64,000 bases of DNA from Siphonodentalium dalli (taxonomy: Eukaryota > Mollusca > Scaphopoda > Gadilida > Siphonodentaliidae), in assembly GCA_032622095.1 (NCBI GenBank), contig CP136061.1, forward strand, positions 58,855,301 through 58,919,300, in the 5' to 3' direction. The position numbers and the translations under genes were made by a program. How positions within the stretch are numbered: the stretch's first letter is position 1; the number at the start of each line of letters is the position of its first letter. Under the pieces are notes generated by a model. The model did no database searches, was not told the DNA's origin, and was given only the letters and a program-made list of their open reading frames with translations. This document shows, in pieces, positions 22,707-33,936 of this stretch.

Positions 22707-25700
22707 TTATACCGTTTTAATGCCAAATAACCGCTTTGCTTCGTCATAGGACATTAATTTGTTATTATCACACATAAGATCGTTCACAAAATATATGCCA
22801 CGAAGGGCCAACGATCTGTCATTAATTGCGTGTTTGTTTATTTTGAAAATATCGTTATTTACAATCGTCGATGAGAGCACATCACTGTGCGTTTTTGGGG
22901 CCATCTTTAAGTTTAATATTTTCCATGCATCTAGAACATCTATCCAGAATTGATTGATATATTTGCTTTTATATCTATTAAGGGCACATCCATTCGATAG
23001 ATACCATTTGTCATTGTTTGTACACTCCATTTGATATCGGACGAGGTTTTGCCAAGACTCTGGTTGAGTTATGTAGCGTTTCACCCATGATATTTTCATT
23101 GAATGCATAAATGTTTGGATATCAATCATTTTACAACCTCCCATGGAATAGTCTTGTTGAAAATATTTCCTAGCAATTTTGTCAGGTTTTTTATCCCATA
23201 TGAAATTATATATGTCTTTGTTTATGTCAGTTAAGAATGTTTTTGGTGGATTTGGAATTGTCATAAATAAAAACGAGAGTTTAGAAAGTACCAATGACTT
23301 GAATATTGTGACTCTCCCGATAACCGTCAGGTGTCTTTTAGACCACACAGAAAAAATTGTTCGTATCTGGTTGTACGCTGTGATGTAATTATTCGAAAAT
23401 ATATCATCGGCATCTAATTGGAAATTTACACCGAGAACTTTAAAACCATTTGATAGCCATCTTATTTTCCATCTGTCACATATAGAGTCAGTACAATCTC
23501 TTTTCTTACCAATCCATACCGCAACTGTTTTGTCGTAATTAATTTTTAAACCTGAAATAAGATAAAAGTCATGTAATAGCTCGAATGCATTGTCAAGGCT
23601 TTGGGGGTCACCATCAAGAAATAATGAGGTATCGTCAGCATATTGTGAAAGTTTAAATTCTGAATTCCCTATCTTAATACCCTTGATATTTTTCCGTTTC
23701 CGGAATCCTATACCTAATATTTCTACACACAATAAAAAAATGTAAGGCGAAATTGGATCACCTTGGCGACAGCCCCTCGAGATTCTGAAGCTACGAGACA
23801 TATGCCCGTTGATATTGACATTTGACGATATACCGTTATACAAGCAATTAATGATTTTAATAAAATTATCCCCAAAGTTGAAGTATTTTAAGACTGACGA
23901 CAAGAATGACCATGAGACCGAATCAAAAGCTTTTTCGAAGTCAAGGAGTACAAGTAGTCCAGGGATATTAGCAGATTTTGTTGTGGACAGGATGTCTGAT
24001 ATTAATCGTATATTTTCGCCAATGAATCTACCTTTTAAAAACCCACTCTGGTCATGATGAATAAGATCTTGAATTACACTTTTCAATCTTTCAGAAAGTA
24101 TACCGGATAAAATTTTGTATGACACATTAAGAAGTGAAATAGGTCGCCAGTTTTTTAGGAATTGTTTTGGTTTGTTTTCTTTTGGAATCAGAGTAAGAAT
24201 ACCGTGTTTCTGTGTAACCGATAATTCACCTTTATCTGAGCCGTAGTTTAATGACCTAACTAGGAATTTACCAATTTTATTCCAAAACATTTTATAAAAA
24301 TCACACGAGAAGCCACTGGAACCAGGGCTTTTGTTATTGCGCATATGTTTTAAATAGGTTAATGCCTCGTTTTCAGAAATACGTGATTCAAGGGTGTGAG
24401 AGATTTCTGGAGATAATTTATTTGGGAAATTATTTGTGTTATCATTTTGAACGCGAACAAATTGTTCAATGTCCGATACATTTGTGTTCTCGTGTCTATT
24501 TTCATATAATTTTTCGTAATATAGTTTGGCCTCTTCGAGAATATCATTTTGATCTGTAACCACTTTACCATCCTCTTTTTCAACCCGAAGAAGTGCTTTA
24601 TTCATATAATGTCTTTTTTCTAAGTTAAGAAAATATTTAGTTGGTTTTTCCCCATCACTGACCCATCGAGCTCTTGAACGTATCATTGCGCCTTCTAATT
24701 TCTTTTTTCTTATATCTTCTAATCGTAGTTTAAGTTGTTGTAATTTCTCAATACCATCATCATCAGTAAGCCGATTTTCTAACACTTCAATGTCTGCTTC
24801 AAGTAAAGATTCTTCTTGGCGTTTAGTATTTGCTAGTGCTTTTGAAAAAGTTAACGTCGTTTTTCTCATCTCCATGAGCAATGTTTCAAAGAATAATTGG
24901 TCGTTTATTTGAAACTTTGGACTCTCTTCGTTATCACATAGCGTGTCATTGTCCGACGATTTATATTGTTCGACAGTCGTCTTTACAGTTTCATTTATTT
25001 TATCGACAAAAGTTTTATTAGAAAGTAGAGAGTTATTAAATTTCCAATAGCCACGTCCGGGTTTCGTATCACATAATTTGAAGTTCACAGCTACTATTGA
25101 ATGATCGGTACGATAACCAGGTATTACGGAAGATGATTCAATAAAAGGCAAAATACAGTTTGATATGAGAAAATAATCTAAACGTGCTTGTTTAAACGGG
25201 GACTTTCTTCGCCAAGTATATCTTAGTTGTTCTGGGTTCTGATATCTCCATACATCAATGAGGTCTTTTTCGCCGATTAGTTTAAATAGTTCCTTGCGAG
25301 CTTTCGGGTTATTGTCACCAACGTAATTAAAACAGTCTTTTGAAGGATTAAGGGCAATATTGTAATCACCACAAATCACAACGTTATCAGATATGATATC
25401 ATCGGTTAGTATTTTGTTAATTTTTTCATAAAAAGACGGGGTATCTGCATTGGGTCCATATATATTTACTAATGTTAGCTTGAAATCATCTACATTAATT
25501 TCGGCTATGAGCATGTTCCCATTTGGGTCCGTATGTAATGCATTAATCTTTAGACCAAATGTATTATTGAATAAAATCGCGACGCCTCTACTTGATGATT
25601 TGAAAGAATTAAAACAGCAAGTATAACCCCACTCCGATTGAATAAATCTCTCTTGATCGCGAGTAAAATGAACGTCTTGTAAACAGTAAATGTCATACTT

Positions 25701-25787
25701 CAACTTTTTAAGGTATGTGAAGACATCTCTCCGTTTTTTCTTATCCCCAAGTCCTTGACAATTCATTGAAAGAATTTTAACCGACAT
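22707..25787 (-). CDS. LINE endonuclease-reverse transcriptase, 1026 aa
   Basis: This is the catalytic protein of the LINE; it nicks target DNA and copies element RNA at the nick. Residues 1 to about 245 form an APE-type endonuclease, with SMNCQGLG at the start, CLQDVHF near 35-41 (Asp where most relatives have Glu), GDYNIALNPS and RTDHSIV. A charged helical linker follows. The reverse transcriptase spans roughly 470-760, with LLDFEKAFDS near 616-623, SRGCRQGDPISPYIFLL, and YADD at 716-719. Motif wording (ISRGCRQGDPISPY, LSQYADDTSLF, ISGLKIN) resembles the Tx1/L1 group. ATG at 25787 is the first Met before the endonuclease motif. The frame closes at FGIKTV and TAA at 22707-22709, earlier than the C-terminal domain, which follows in another frame. 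Confidence 0.93.
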   Translation of the reverse strand: MSVKILSMNCQGLGDKKKRRDVFTYLKKLKYDIYCLQDVHFTRDQERFIQSEWGYTCCFNSFKSSSRGVAILFNNTFGLKINALHTDPNGNMLIAEINVDDFKLTLVNIYGPNADTPSFYEKINKILTDDIISDNVVICGDYNIALNPSKDCFNYVGDNNPKARKELFKLIGEKDLIDVWRYQNPEQLRYTWRRKSPFKQARLDYFLISNCILPFIESSSVIPGYRTDHSIVAVNFKLCDTKPGRGYWKFNNSLLSNKTFVDKINETVKTTVEQYKSSDNDTLCDNEESPKFQINDQLFFETLLMEMRKTTLTFSKALANTKRQEESLLEADIEVLENRLTDDDGIEKLQQLKLRLEDIRKKKLEGAMIRSRARWVSDGEKPTKYFLNLEKRHYMNKALLRVEKEDGKVVTDQNDILEEAKLYYEKLYENRHENTNVSDIEQFVRVQNDNTNNFPNKLSPEISHTLESRISENEALTYLKHMRNNKSPGSSGFSCDFYKMFWNKIGKFLVRSLNYGSDKGELSVTQKHGILTLIPKENKPKQFLKNWRPISLLNVSYKILSGILSERLKSVIQDLIHHDQSGFLKGRFIGENIRLISDILSTTKSANIPGLLVLLDFEKAFDSVSWSFLSSVLKYFNFGDNFIKIINCLYNGISSNVNINGHMSRSFRISRGCRQGDPISPYIFLLCVEILGIGFRKRKNIKGIKIGNSEFKLSQYADDTSLFLDGDPQSLDNAFELLHDFYLISGLKINYDKTVAVWIGKKRDCTDSICDRWKIRWLSNGFKVLGVNFQLDADDIFSNNYITAYNQIRTIFSVWSKRHLTVIGRVTIFKSLVLSKLSFLFMTIPNPPKTFLTDINKDIYNFIWDKKPDKIARKYFQQDYSMGGCKMIDIQTFMHSMKISWVKRYITQPESWQNLVRYQMECTNNDKWYLSNGCALNRYKSKYINQFWIDVLDAWKILNLKMAPKTHSDVLSSTIVNNDIFKINKHAINDRSLALRGIYFVNDLMCDNNKLMSYDEAKRLFGIKTV

Positions 25788-26384
25788 CTATTAATTGTAG
25801 ATTGTTAGAGCAAACCCATATTTCATTTTCAAAATACATGTGAATAAGAAACAAACATAGTGCAAACCTTAGTAGAGGACAGAAATACATTAAAGAGAGG
25901 ATTGTGTGAAAATTGCTTCCTAGTTCGGGACAGGCAGTTCCAAAGCATATTGTTTGAATGTAATATTAAAGACAGTTATTTTTGTGTTTATTACACACCC
26001 GCATGCATATGTTCATATGGTCTATGTGTGTATGAAGGGTGTGTAGTGCGCATTATTAACTCCGTAAACAGAATAGATAACTATTTTAATTTTAGGTCTA
26101 AATTCTTGACTAGAATTCAATGGTGTGGTCAATTCAGTAATGGGCTTTAATTCAGTGTGTTTGTATATACGTACGGCAACATGTGTATATACTTAACAAT
26201 TTTAAAAGTCGACATTAATCGGTAACAAAAATACACAACCTGGTATTAATTAGCCAATGATTTGTCAATATAACTTAAACAATCTTTGAGAACGCGAGAT
26301 GTATTGCAATAAGACAATTAAAGTTCAGCCTGATATGTAGCTTCGCAAATTAATGTAAGGTGTGACATATATTGCTGCCATTTT

Positions 26385-27357
26385 ATATGCGCTTGACTAG
26401 AGTGGCGAGACATGCACACATACATACTCACATCTCCACAAATGCCTTTATATTCTCTAAAATTCAAGTTGGTAAATGCTGTGCCCAAAATACAGAAATG
26501 CCCCCAAATAAACATAACTCATGAGAATGCAATATATTTTATTGCATAGCTAGCTACCGCTGTGTTTATATATTACTGAGAAACACTGAAATGATACCAC
26601 ATTTATATCAATATATATATTATTTTATCCACCGCTCACTCTCTATTGCCTACATAAAGCCTGCCTAATAAACATTATGTTTATTATGTCAGTGTAGCTT
26701 TATTAGGTCAACGTAGCTTTATTAGGTTAGTACTACTTTCATGACGTAATTGTATATGCAAATTGCGAAGGTAACTAGGGGCGTCAACCGACCTAAATGA
26801 CATCATTGTGATTTTGGGATGTTTTTATTTCCATAATTCACTGCATATAAAATTGTAAATGCATATGTGTTTTCACTCTAAACATATATAAACCATTAGA
26901 ACAAGGCCAGCTTGGAATAACTATAAAAAAACCAACGAACTATTTCACACTAAGTTGCACTCAGGTTTTCCCACATGATGAATGCTAATTAGTTTGCTTG
27001 ACCTAATAAATGTAATGGTGTAATCAAAGTAACGAATGTAAAACTGAGGAAAATGACAGATCTACCTCACAAAAGGCAAGTTTTGTGCGATGGGTAAATA
27101 AAATATGTAGCTAATATTGTCGTTTCAACTGTTTATTGTCCGCTCGGAGGATTTTGCATCTATTGGACTTGGCAGAGCTTCGCCCAATAGATGCTCAAAT
27201 CCCCCGCATGGACATAAACATTTTAAGCGATGACACTGGCTGTATATTCTATACATGTGTATTTTGGAGAGCAAACCGCCAAGTGACTTTAATCGAATGT
27301 ACACTTATTGAACAATATGAGAAATCCATTCAGTAATCAAAGGGTCAAAATTAATTT
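26385..27357. other. Intron sequence right of the LINE
   Basis: AT-rich. There is a small direct repeat at 26693-26727 (GTAGCTTTATTAGGTCAACG). At 27157-27200 is a short hairpin, GCATCTATTGG facing CCAATAGATGC. No gene is recognised. Confidence 0.4.
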
Positions 27358-27569
27358 ATTAAAAATGGTCTATCTCTTTGTAAACATGTGCTAAATAGTT
27401 ACCGGGGTATAAAATATTGGATATGAATCGAAGACCCCTGTCCGGAAATGCCTCTATTGATTAATATTAATTGATTATTAGCACAACTTTACTTTGTAAA
27501 GTTTGAGCTATTGCCATGACTTTGTCGTCCGTCGTCCGTGTGTGCGTGTGCGCGTGTGTGTGTGCGTAA

Positions 27570-30500
27570 GGCGTCAACAATAGAGGCTACAGGTCGTACC
27601 TTTGATCGGATCATTATGAAATTTGTCATAGCTGTTGACATCAACATTTGTACCGGAATGATTCATTTTGGGGTCATTTGGAAAAAAAACATGGCCGCCA
27701 GCGGCCATCTTAGATTTCAAAATTCAATCCATTAGCACGGGCTACAGGCCGTACTGTTCGTCTGATCATCATGAAATTTGTCATGGATGTTAATATTGAC
27801 ATGTAGATGGGAACGAGTAATTTTGGGGTCATTCGGCCAAACAACATGGCCGCCAGCAGCCATCTTCGATTTTACTCTTTGCATGACTAAATCCTTTAGC
27901 ACGGGCTACAGGTCGTACCTTTGGTCAGATTATCATAAAATTTGTCATGGATGTTAACAATGACATGTAGATGGGAACGAGTCATTTTTGGGTTATTCGG
28001 GCAAAAAACATGGCCGCCAGCAGCCATCTTGGATTTTACTCTTTGTATGACTAAATCCTTTAGCACGGGCTACAGGTCGTACCTTTAGTCTGATAATCAT
28101 GAAATTTGTCATGGCTGTTGAAATTGGAATGTAGTTGGGAACGAGTCATTTTGGGGTCATTCGGACAAAAAACATGGCCGCCAGTGGCCATCTTTGTTTT
28201 CAAAATTCAATCCATTAGCACGGGCCACAGATCGCATTGTTCGTCTGATCATCATGAAATTTGTCATGGATGTTAATATTGACATGTAGATGGGAACGAG
28301 TCATATTGGGGTCATTCTGCCCAAAAACATGGCCGCCAGCAGCCATCTTGGATTTTACTCTTTGTATGACTAAATCCTTTAGCACGGGCTACAGGTCGTA
28401 CCTTTAGTCTGATCATCATAAAATTTGTCATGGATGTTAACAATGACATGTAGATTGGAACGAGTCATTTTGGGGTCATTCGGCCAAAAAACATGGCCGC
28501 CAGCAGCCGTCTTGGATTTTACTCTTTGCATGACTAAATCCTTTAGCACGGGCTACAGGTCGTACCTTTGATCAGATCATCATAAAATTTGTCATGGATG
28601 TTAACAATGACATGTAGATGGTAACGAGTCATTTTTGGGTTATTCGGGCAAAAAACATGGCCGCCAGCAGCCATCTTGGATTTTACTCTTTGTATGACTA
28701 AATCCTTTAGCACGGGCTACAGGTCGTACCTTTAGCCTGATAATCATGAAATTTGTCATGGCTATTGAAATTGGAATGTAGATGGGAACGAGTCATTTTG
28801 GGGTCATTCGGACAAACAACATGGCTGCCAGCGGCCATCTTGGATTTCAAAATTCAATCCATTAGCACGGGCTACAGGTCGTACCTTTCATCATGAAATT
28901 TGTCATGGATGTTAACATTGCCATGTGGATGGGAACGAGTAATTTTGGGGTCATTCGTCCAAAAAACATGGCCGCCGGCAGCCATCTTAGATTTACTCTT
29001 TGCATGACTAAATTCTTTGGCACGGCCTACATGTCGTACCTTTGGTCGGATCATCATGAAATTTGTCATGGATGTTAATATTGACATGTAGATGGGAACG
29101 AGTCATTTTGGGGTCATTCGGACAAAAAACATGGCCTCCAGCAGCCATCTTGGATTTTACTCTTTGTATGACTAAATCCTTTAGCACGGGCTACAGGTCG
29201 TACCTTTAGTCTGATCATCATGAAATTTGTCATGGCTGTTGAAATTGGAATGTAGATGGGAACGAGTCTTTGTGGGGTCATTCGGACAAAAATATGGCTG
29301 CTAGCAGCCATCTTGGATTTAAAAATTAAATCCATTAGCACGGGCTACAGGTCGTTCTTTTGGTCTGATCATCATGAAATTTGTCATGGATGTTAACAAT
29401 AACATGTAGATGGGAACGAGTAATTTTGGGGTCATTCGGCCAAAAATCATGGTCGCCGGCAGCCATCTTAGATTTACTCTTTGCATGACTAAATTCTTTG
29501 GCACGGCCTACAGGTCGTACCTTTGGTCGGATCATCATAAAATGTGTCATGGATGTTAACAATGACATGCAGATGAGAACGAGTAATTTTGGGGTCATTC
29601 GGCCAAAAAACATGGTCGCCAGCAGCCATCTTGGATTTTACTCTTTGTATGACTAAATCCTTTAGCACGGGCTACAGGTTCTACTTTTAGTCTGATCATC
29701 ATAAAATTTGTCAAGAATGTTAATAATGACACGTAGATGGCAAGGAGTCATTTTGGGGTCATTCGGCTAAAAAACATGGCTGCCAGCAGCCATCTTGGAT
29801 TTTACTCTTTGTATGACTAAATCCTTTAGCACGGGCTGCAGGTCGTACCTTTAGTCTGATCATCATAAAATTTGTCATGGCTGTTGAAATTGGAATGTAG
29901 ATGGGAACGAGTCATTTTTGGGTCATTCAGACAAAAAACATGGCCACCAGCGGCCATCTTGGATTTCAAAATTTAATCTATTAGCACGGGCCACAGGTCG
30001 TACTGTTCGTCTGATTATCATGAAATTTGTCATGGATGATAATATTGACATGTAGATGGGAGCGAGTCATTTTGGGGTCATTCGGCCAAAAAACATGGCC
30101 GCCAGTAGCCATCTCGGATTTTACTCTTTGTATGACTAAATTCTTTAGCACGGGCTACAGGTCGTACCTTTAGTCTGATCATCATATTGACATGTAGATG
30201 GGAACGAGTGATTTTGGGGTCGTTCAGCTGTAAAACATGGCCGCCAGCAGCCATCTTGGATTTTACTATTTGCATGACTAAATCCTTTCCCGCGGGCTAC
30301 AGGTCGTAGCTTTGGTCAGAATTACATGAAATTTGTCACGGATGTTAACAATGACATGTAGATGGGAACAAGTCATTTTGGGGTCTGTCGGCCAAAAAAC
30401 ATGGCCACCAGCAGCCATCTTGGATTTTACTCTTTGCATGAATAAATCCTTTGGTGCGGGCTGCAGGTCGTACCTTTGGTAGGATCTTCATGAAATTTGT

Positions 30501-30600
30501 CATGGATGTTAATATTGACATGTAGATCGGAACGAGTCATTTTGGGGTCGTTCGGCCCAAAAAACTCTTTGTATGACTAAATCCTTTGGCAAAGGTAAGA
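27570..30600. repeat. Satellite array, ~160 bp unit, about 19 copies
   Basis: Each unit contains 'CACGGGCTACAGGTCGTACC', 'ATGAAATTTGTCATGGATGT', 'GATGGGAACGAGTCATTTTG' and 'ACATGGCCGCCAGCAGCCAT'. There are about 19 units, 155-167 bp long, with a (GTCC/GT)n stretch at 27524-27566 in front. Two unit types alternate irregularly (one ends 'TTTCAAAATTCAATCCATTA', the other 'TTTTACTCTTTGTATGACTA'). Reading frames of 60-90 residues on both strands are by-products of the repeat. Confidence 0.92.
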
Positions 30601-30739
30601 CATTTCAATCAGCATCTTTCCTATTTCTCCATTTACTGTAAACCATTAAATTATTCCCCTACCTAAGTTGAGCTACAGTGTCATTGCCACTTTCATTATA
30701 CATGTACCCCCTTTTTAAAAAAAAGGCTGGTATTATGGT

Positions 30740-31500
30740 ATACTGTTTTGCACCTGTCCGTCCGTGTGTCCGTCCGTCCGTCCGATGTCTGTTCAGTCAT
30801 AACTTGAACAGTAGTGTTCGGATCTCAAACAAATTGGGTATGGATGTTCACTACTATGAGGACATTAAATGGAGGGTTCCATCGTTTTGTTTGGATTGTC
30901 CATTCTAGAGTTATTCATCTTTGTTTATCTGGAAATGTTGGCTTTTTGGTCTGTCTGGTGTCTGTTCATGTCGTAACTTCAATAGTTGTGCTGGGATCTC
31001 AATGAAATTTGGAATGGATGTTCACTACTATGAGGGTATTCAATAGATGGTTCCATTGTTTTGTTCGGATTTTCCATTCTAGAGTTATTCATCTTTGTTT
31101 ATCTGGAAATGTTCGCTTTTTGGTCTGTCTGGTGTCTGTTCATGTCGTAACTTTAACAGTTGTTCTGGGATCTCAATGATATTTGGTATGGATGTTCACT
31201 ACCATGAGGACATTAAACAGAGGGTTCCATCGTTTTGTTCGGATTTTCCATTCTAGAGTTATACATCTTTGTTTATCTGGAAATGTTGGCTGTTTGGTCC
31301 ATTGGATGTCTGATCAGGTCATAACTTGAACAGTAATGCTCAGATCTCAATGAAAATTGGTATGGATGTTCACCACTATGAGGACATTTAATGGCACATT
31401 CAACTGCTTTGTTTTGGTTTTTTGTTCTATAGTTATTCATCTTTGTTTATATGAAAATGCTGATTTTTGGGTCCATCTGTCTGAGTATAGCAGTCATAAG
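30740..31500. repeat. Satellite array, ~177 bp unit, about 4 copies
   Basis: It is preceded by 'GTCCGTCCGTGTGTCCGTCC'. Units contain 'GTCATAACTTGAACAGTAGT', 'TATGGATGTTCACTACTATG' and 'AGAGTTATTCATCTTTGTTT'. It lies inside the same element as the 160 bp array but shares no sequence with it, so two array-bearing elements may be nested. Confidence 0.85.
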
Positions 31501-31950
31501 TTATAGATATGCCCAACTAGGCGGTATGCACCAAGGGGGTATGCACCGGACGACAGTCCATCTCTTGTATTTCGAATATTTTCTGGTCTAAAAACATGTG
31601 GTTGTTTAGCTAACGAACAATAGTTGTTACCGTTAACAGAGAACAGAACTTTTATTGTGTAATTTTGTCACAAATAAATGTTAATTAGACTCATTATCGC
31701 TTATAAATAACTATGTAATAAAACAATACAAACAATCAATCTGGGACATCTGATGTTAAGTGCATAGCTATGGGAACACCATAATGATCTCTATCACTAT
31801 ATGGTATCGCCTGAATGATCTGTTCTAAAAATAGAACAATAAAGTGTCCCACTTAATCTCATTTTATAATAAAATATTGTAAATAAAATCAATTTTAATT
31901 GATAGGAGCATTTCCGGAACATGGGTCTTCGATCAATTCATATTTATTAT

Positions 31951-32074
31951 TTAACCCTTTGGGTGCCAGGTCCGATTTTTGTATCAACCCATATACCCTG
32001 TGCCAATGCATTCTCTTATATATGCGAGTCGACCATAGGTCGCCTCGCATATATAAGAGAATGCATTGGCCTAA

Positions 32075-32109
<35 letters not shown>

Positions 32110-32172
32110 TTTTAATAAATTATTCTTAATATATTCTTTAACAGACTTATTTTGTAGCACTCAAAGGGTTAA
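31951..32172. mobile_element. TTAA-flanked MITE, intact ends
   Basis: TTAACCCTTTGGGTGCCAGG at the left, GCACTCAAAGGGTTAA at the right. The body is one perfect hairpin cassette (TGCCAATGCATTCTCTTATA, loop GTCGACCATAGGTCGCC) and a 28 bp T run. It ends 106 bp before the exon at 32278. Confidence 0.88.
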
Positions 32173-32277
32173 TAACCACAAAACTATTTCAAAATTGTTA
32201 TATGAAGAGATAATCCATCTTTAACACATGAATGCACTCTAATGTTTAGTTAATTACTGAATTGAATTTTATTACAG

Positions 32278-32461
32278 GGTATAAATGAGCTGGAAAAGAA
32301 GCTAACCTACGCTAGAACAGAGAAGTTTGGATTTCTGACATTCTGCCCCACAAATCTCGGAACAACAATGAGAGCTAGTGTCCACATAAAAGTCCCTAAA
32401 CTCGCTGCCAAGGCAAAGGAGTTCAAAGCGCTGTGTGATAAATACAAGCTACAGGCCAGGG
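32278..32461 (+). CDS. Arginine kinase domain 2, reactive-cysteine exon
   Basis: This 184 nt exon follows ATTACAG and ends before GTAAGT. It encodes GINELEKKLTYARTEKFGF, TFCPTNLGTTMRASVHIK and FKALCDKYKLQAR. The reactive cysteine in TFCPTNLGT is kept. It corresponds exactly in position and phase to the domain 1 exon at 5080-5260. A pogo-like palindromic MITE begins 18 bp after the donor, at 32479. Confidence 0.93.
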
Positions 32462-32478
32462 GTAAGTTTTCAAATATA

Positions 32479-32694
32479 CAGTAATGCCCTAAGTATCTGA
32501 CCCCTTAACCACAGCAGAATTATGGGTAATTTTTCAGGATTTATTCGGAAATATGGCTTGTTGTTGCCATTCATCGGATAGCTCTCAGTGACAGCTTTCT
32601 GATGAATGGCAACAAGCCATATTTCCGACTAAATCCTGAAAAATTACCCTTAATTCTTCTGTGGTTAAGGAGTCGATTTTTTAGGGCATTACTG
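32479..32694. mobile_element. Pogo-like palindromic MITE (copy 6)
   Basis: CAGTAATGCCCTAAGTATCT to GGGCATTACTG, TA flanks, full-length palindrome. It starts 18 bp after the splice donor of the reactive-cysteine exon. Confidence 0.87.
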
Positions 32695-33536
32695 TATGTC
32701 TATTTGTTTGGTGAAACTCTTTTATGCCTACTATCAGATAATGCGTGCTGATAGACAAATATATGACACATGGATTTGTGTGTACTCATTTCTATATTTA
32801 GAACTAATTCTGGGAAATACTGATTTGATGACTTCACATACTTATAGACGAAATAACTCGTGTTCAGTGCTGTAAATGTTCATATAGAATGACTTAATTG
32901 AGTCACATAAGCATCCCCATAAATGATTAATTATATGGTTATGAACACTGAATTATTAAAGATACAAACACAGGTCCTATGAAATAAAAGTACAGTCGTC
33001 ATAAAAAAACATTGAGTTTATTTATGACAATTTACATTATGACTGAAAATAAACCCAAAATAACATCTGCACATGCGTGGATATATATACCCCCCCCTGA
33101 TGATAATTAAACAGACGAAATGTGGTGTGTAATCTGCAGAGTTCTAATCATGCACATCAAGATTAATATTGTGAGTTTTCACCCAGTACAGCATTTTTAA
33201 ATGGCACATGGTTGGAGTCTTTCAGGCGATGAGATATCTTGTCGCCGGCACTGAATGAGTAAAAGAACCATTTAGAACCAAAACTGCCATCGGATACAGG
33301 CATTTTACGAAGAAAAAAAAATTTCAGCTTAAAATTCACGTGCTAATTTAAAACAGAGCAAAAACATAGTACTACCCAAATTTTATATGAGTAAGGTATG
33401 CTCAAATATTTCCAACCGAGTCACAATACCCCCGATGAATTGAGCATCACAAGATGACCCTCTGACAGATAAATGCGAAAACTATTGATGTTTTTCTTCC
33501 CATGATATTTTTATATGGGCCTATTGATGTTTAGAT
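32695..33536. other. Intron sequence, nothing recognised
   Basis: The last intron of the arginine kinase gene. It has a short C run at about 33090 and no recognisable element or frame. Confidence 0.45.
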
Positions 33537-33783
33537 TACCCTTCTATGACTGGAACTTCCTGAAATTTTGGGAAAACCCTGTGCCAATGCATTCTATTTT
33601 GTAAGAGAGTCTCCCATTGGGAGCCTCGCAAATAGAAGAGAATACATTGGCCTAACAATATTTACCTTGACTTTGTGTATGCATCTTATATAGGCGAGTC
33701 TCCCATATGGAGCCTCACATATATAAGAGAATGTAATGGCACAGGATCTGGCACCAGCGCAGCTCCCATCATAAAAGGGTTAA
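33537..33783. mobile_element. TTAA-type MITE
   Basis: Begins ACCCTTCTATGACTGGAAC and ends CATCATAAAAGGGTTAA. It has two hairpin cassettes, both degenerate in the loop. The left TTAA has become 'TTACCC'. Confidence 0.75.
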
Positions 33784-33936
33784 AAAAGCAAAATTGCTCT
33801 GAGAGGCCTCCATTTGTACTGGGAGGCCATGAATCTGTTGTTCAGTGTGAGGATCAACCAATCATCGTTGACAGCATAATTTGAAGGTACGAAGTAAATT
33901 ATATCTGTAAAATACAAATGTTCTTTTTTTTCACAG

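Larger units (their letters stand above)
21299..26384 (-). mobile_element. L1/Tx1-like LINE with 13 bp target duplication
   Basis: A non-LTR retrotransposon in antisense orientation inside the 12 kb arginine kinase intron. The direct repeat TTGCTGCCATTTT occurs at 21299-21311 and 26372-26384 and is read as the target duplication. The element between is about 5.06 kb and ends in a poly(A) tail, seen on + as a T run at 21308-21330. The break at TTTT/A fits an L1-type endonuclease. It contains an intact 1026-residue endonuclease-reverse transcriptase frame (22707-25787) and its C-terminal part in a shifted frame (21979-22677). The 584 bp before the first frame show no ORF1, so the copy is 5' truncated or of an ORF1-poor type. 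The perfect target duplication and long open frame imply a fairly recent insertion. Confidence 0.9.
27358..31944. mobile_element. 4.6 kb nested tandem-repeat element with inverted ends
   Basis: Near the left end CGAAGACCCCTGTCCGGAAA (27429) and near the right end GCATTTCCGGAACATGGGTC (31908) are inverted repeats. About 70 bp of shared sequence lies outside the left one, starting AATGGTCTATCTCTTTGTAA. The same ends and flanking bodies occur at 58795-59250 without the 4.09 kb middle (27481-31567). The middle holds two satellite arrays, each preceded by GTCC microsatellite. Subterminal inverted repeats plus a microsatellite and a ~160 bp satellite core is the layout described for bivalve pearl elements, now grouped with Helentron-derived (HINE) elements. 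That assignment is by structure, not by sequence match. Confidence 0.7.

Noticed and set aside
27570-30600. Many 60-90 aa frames on both strands
   Set aside because: All are by-products of the ~160 bp satellite; no frame persists across units.
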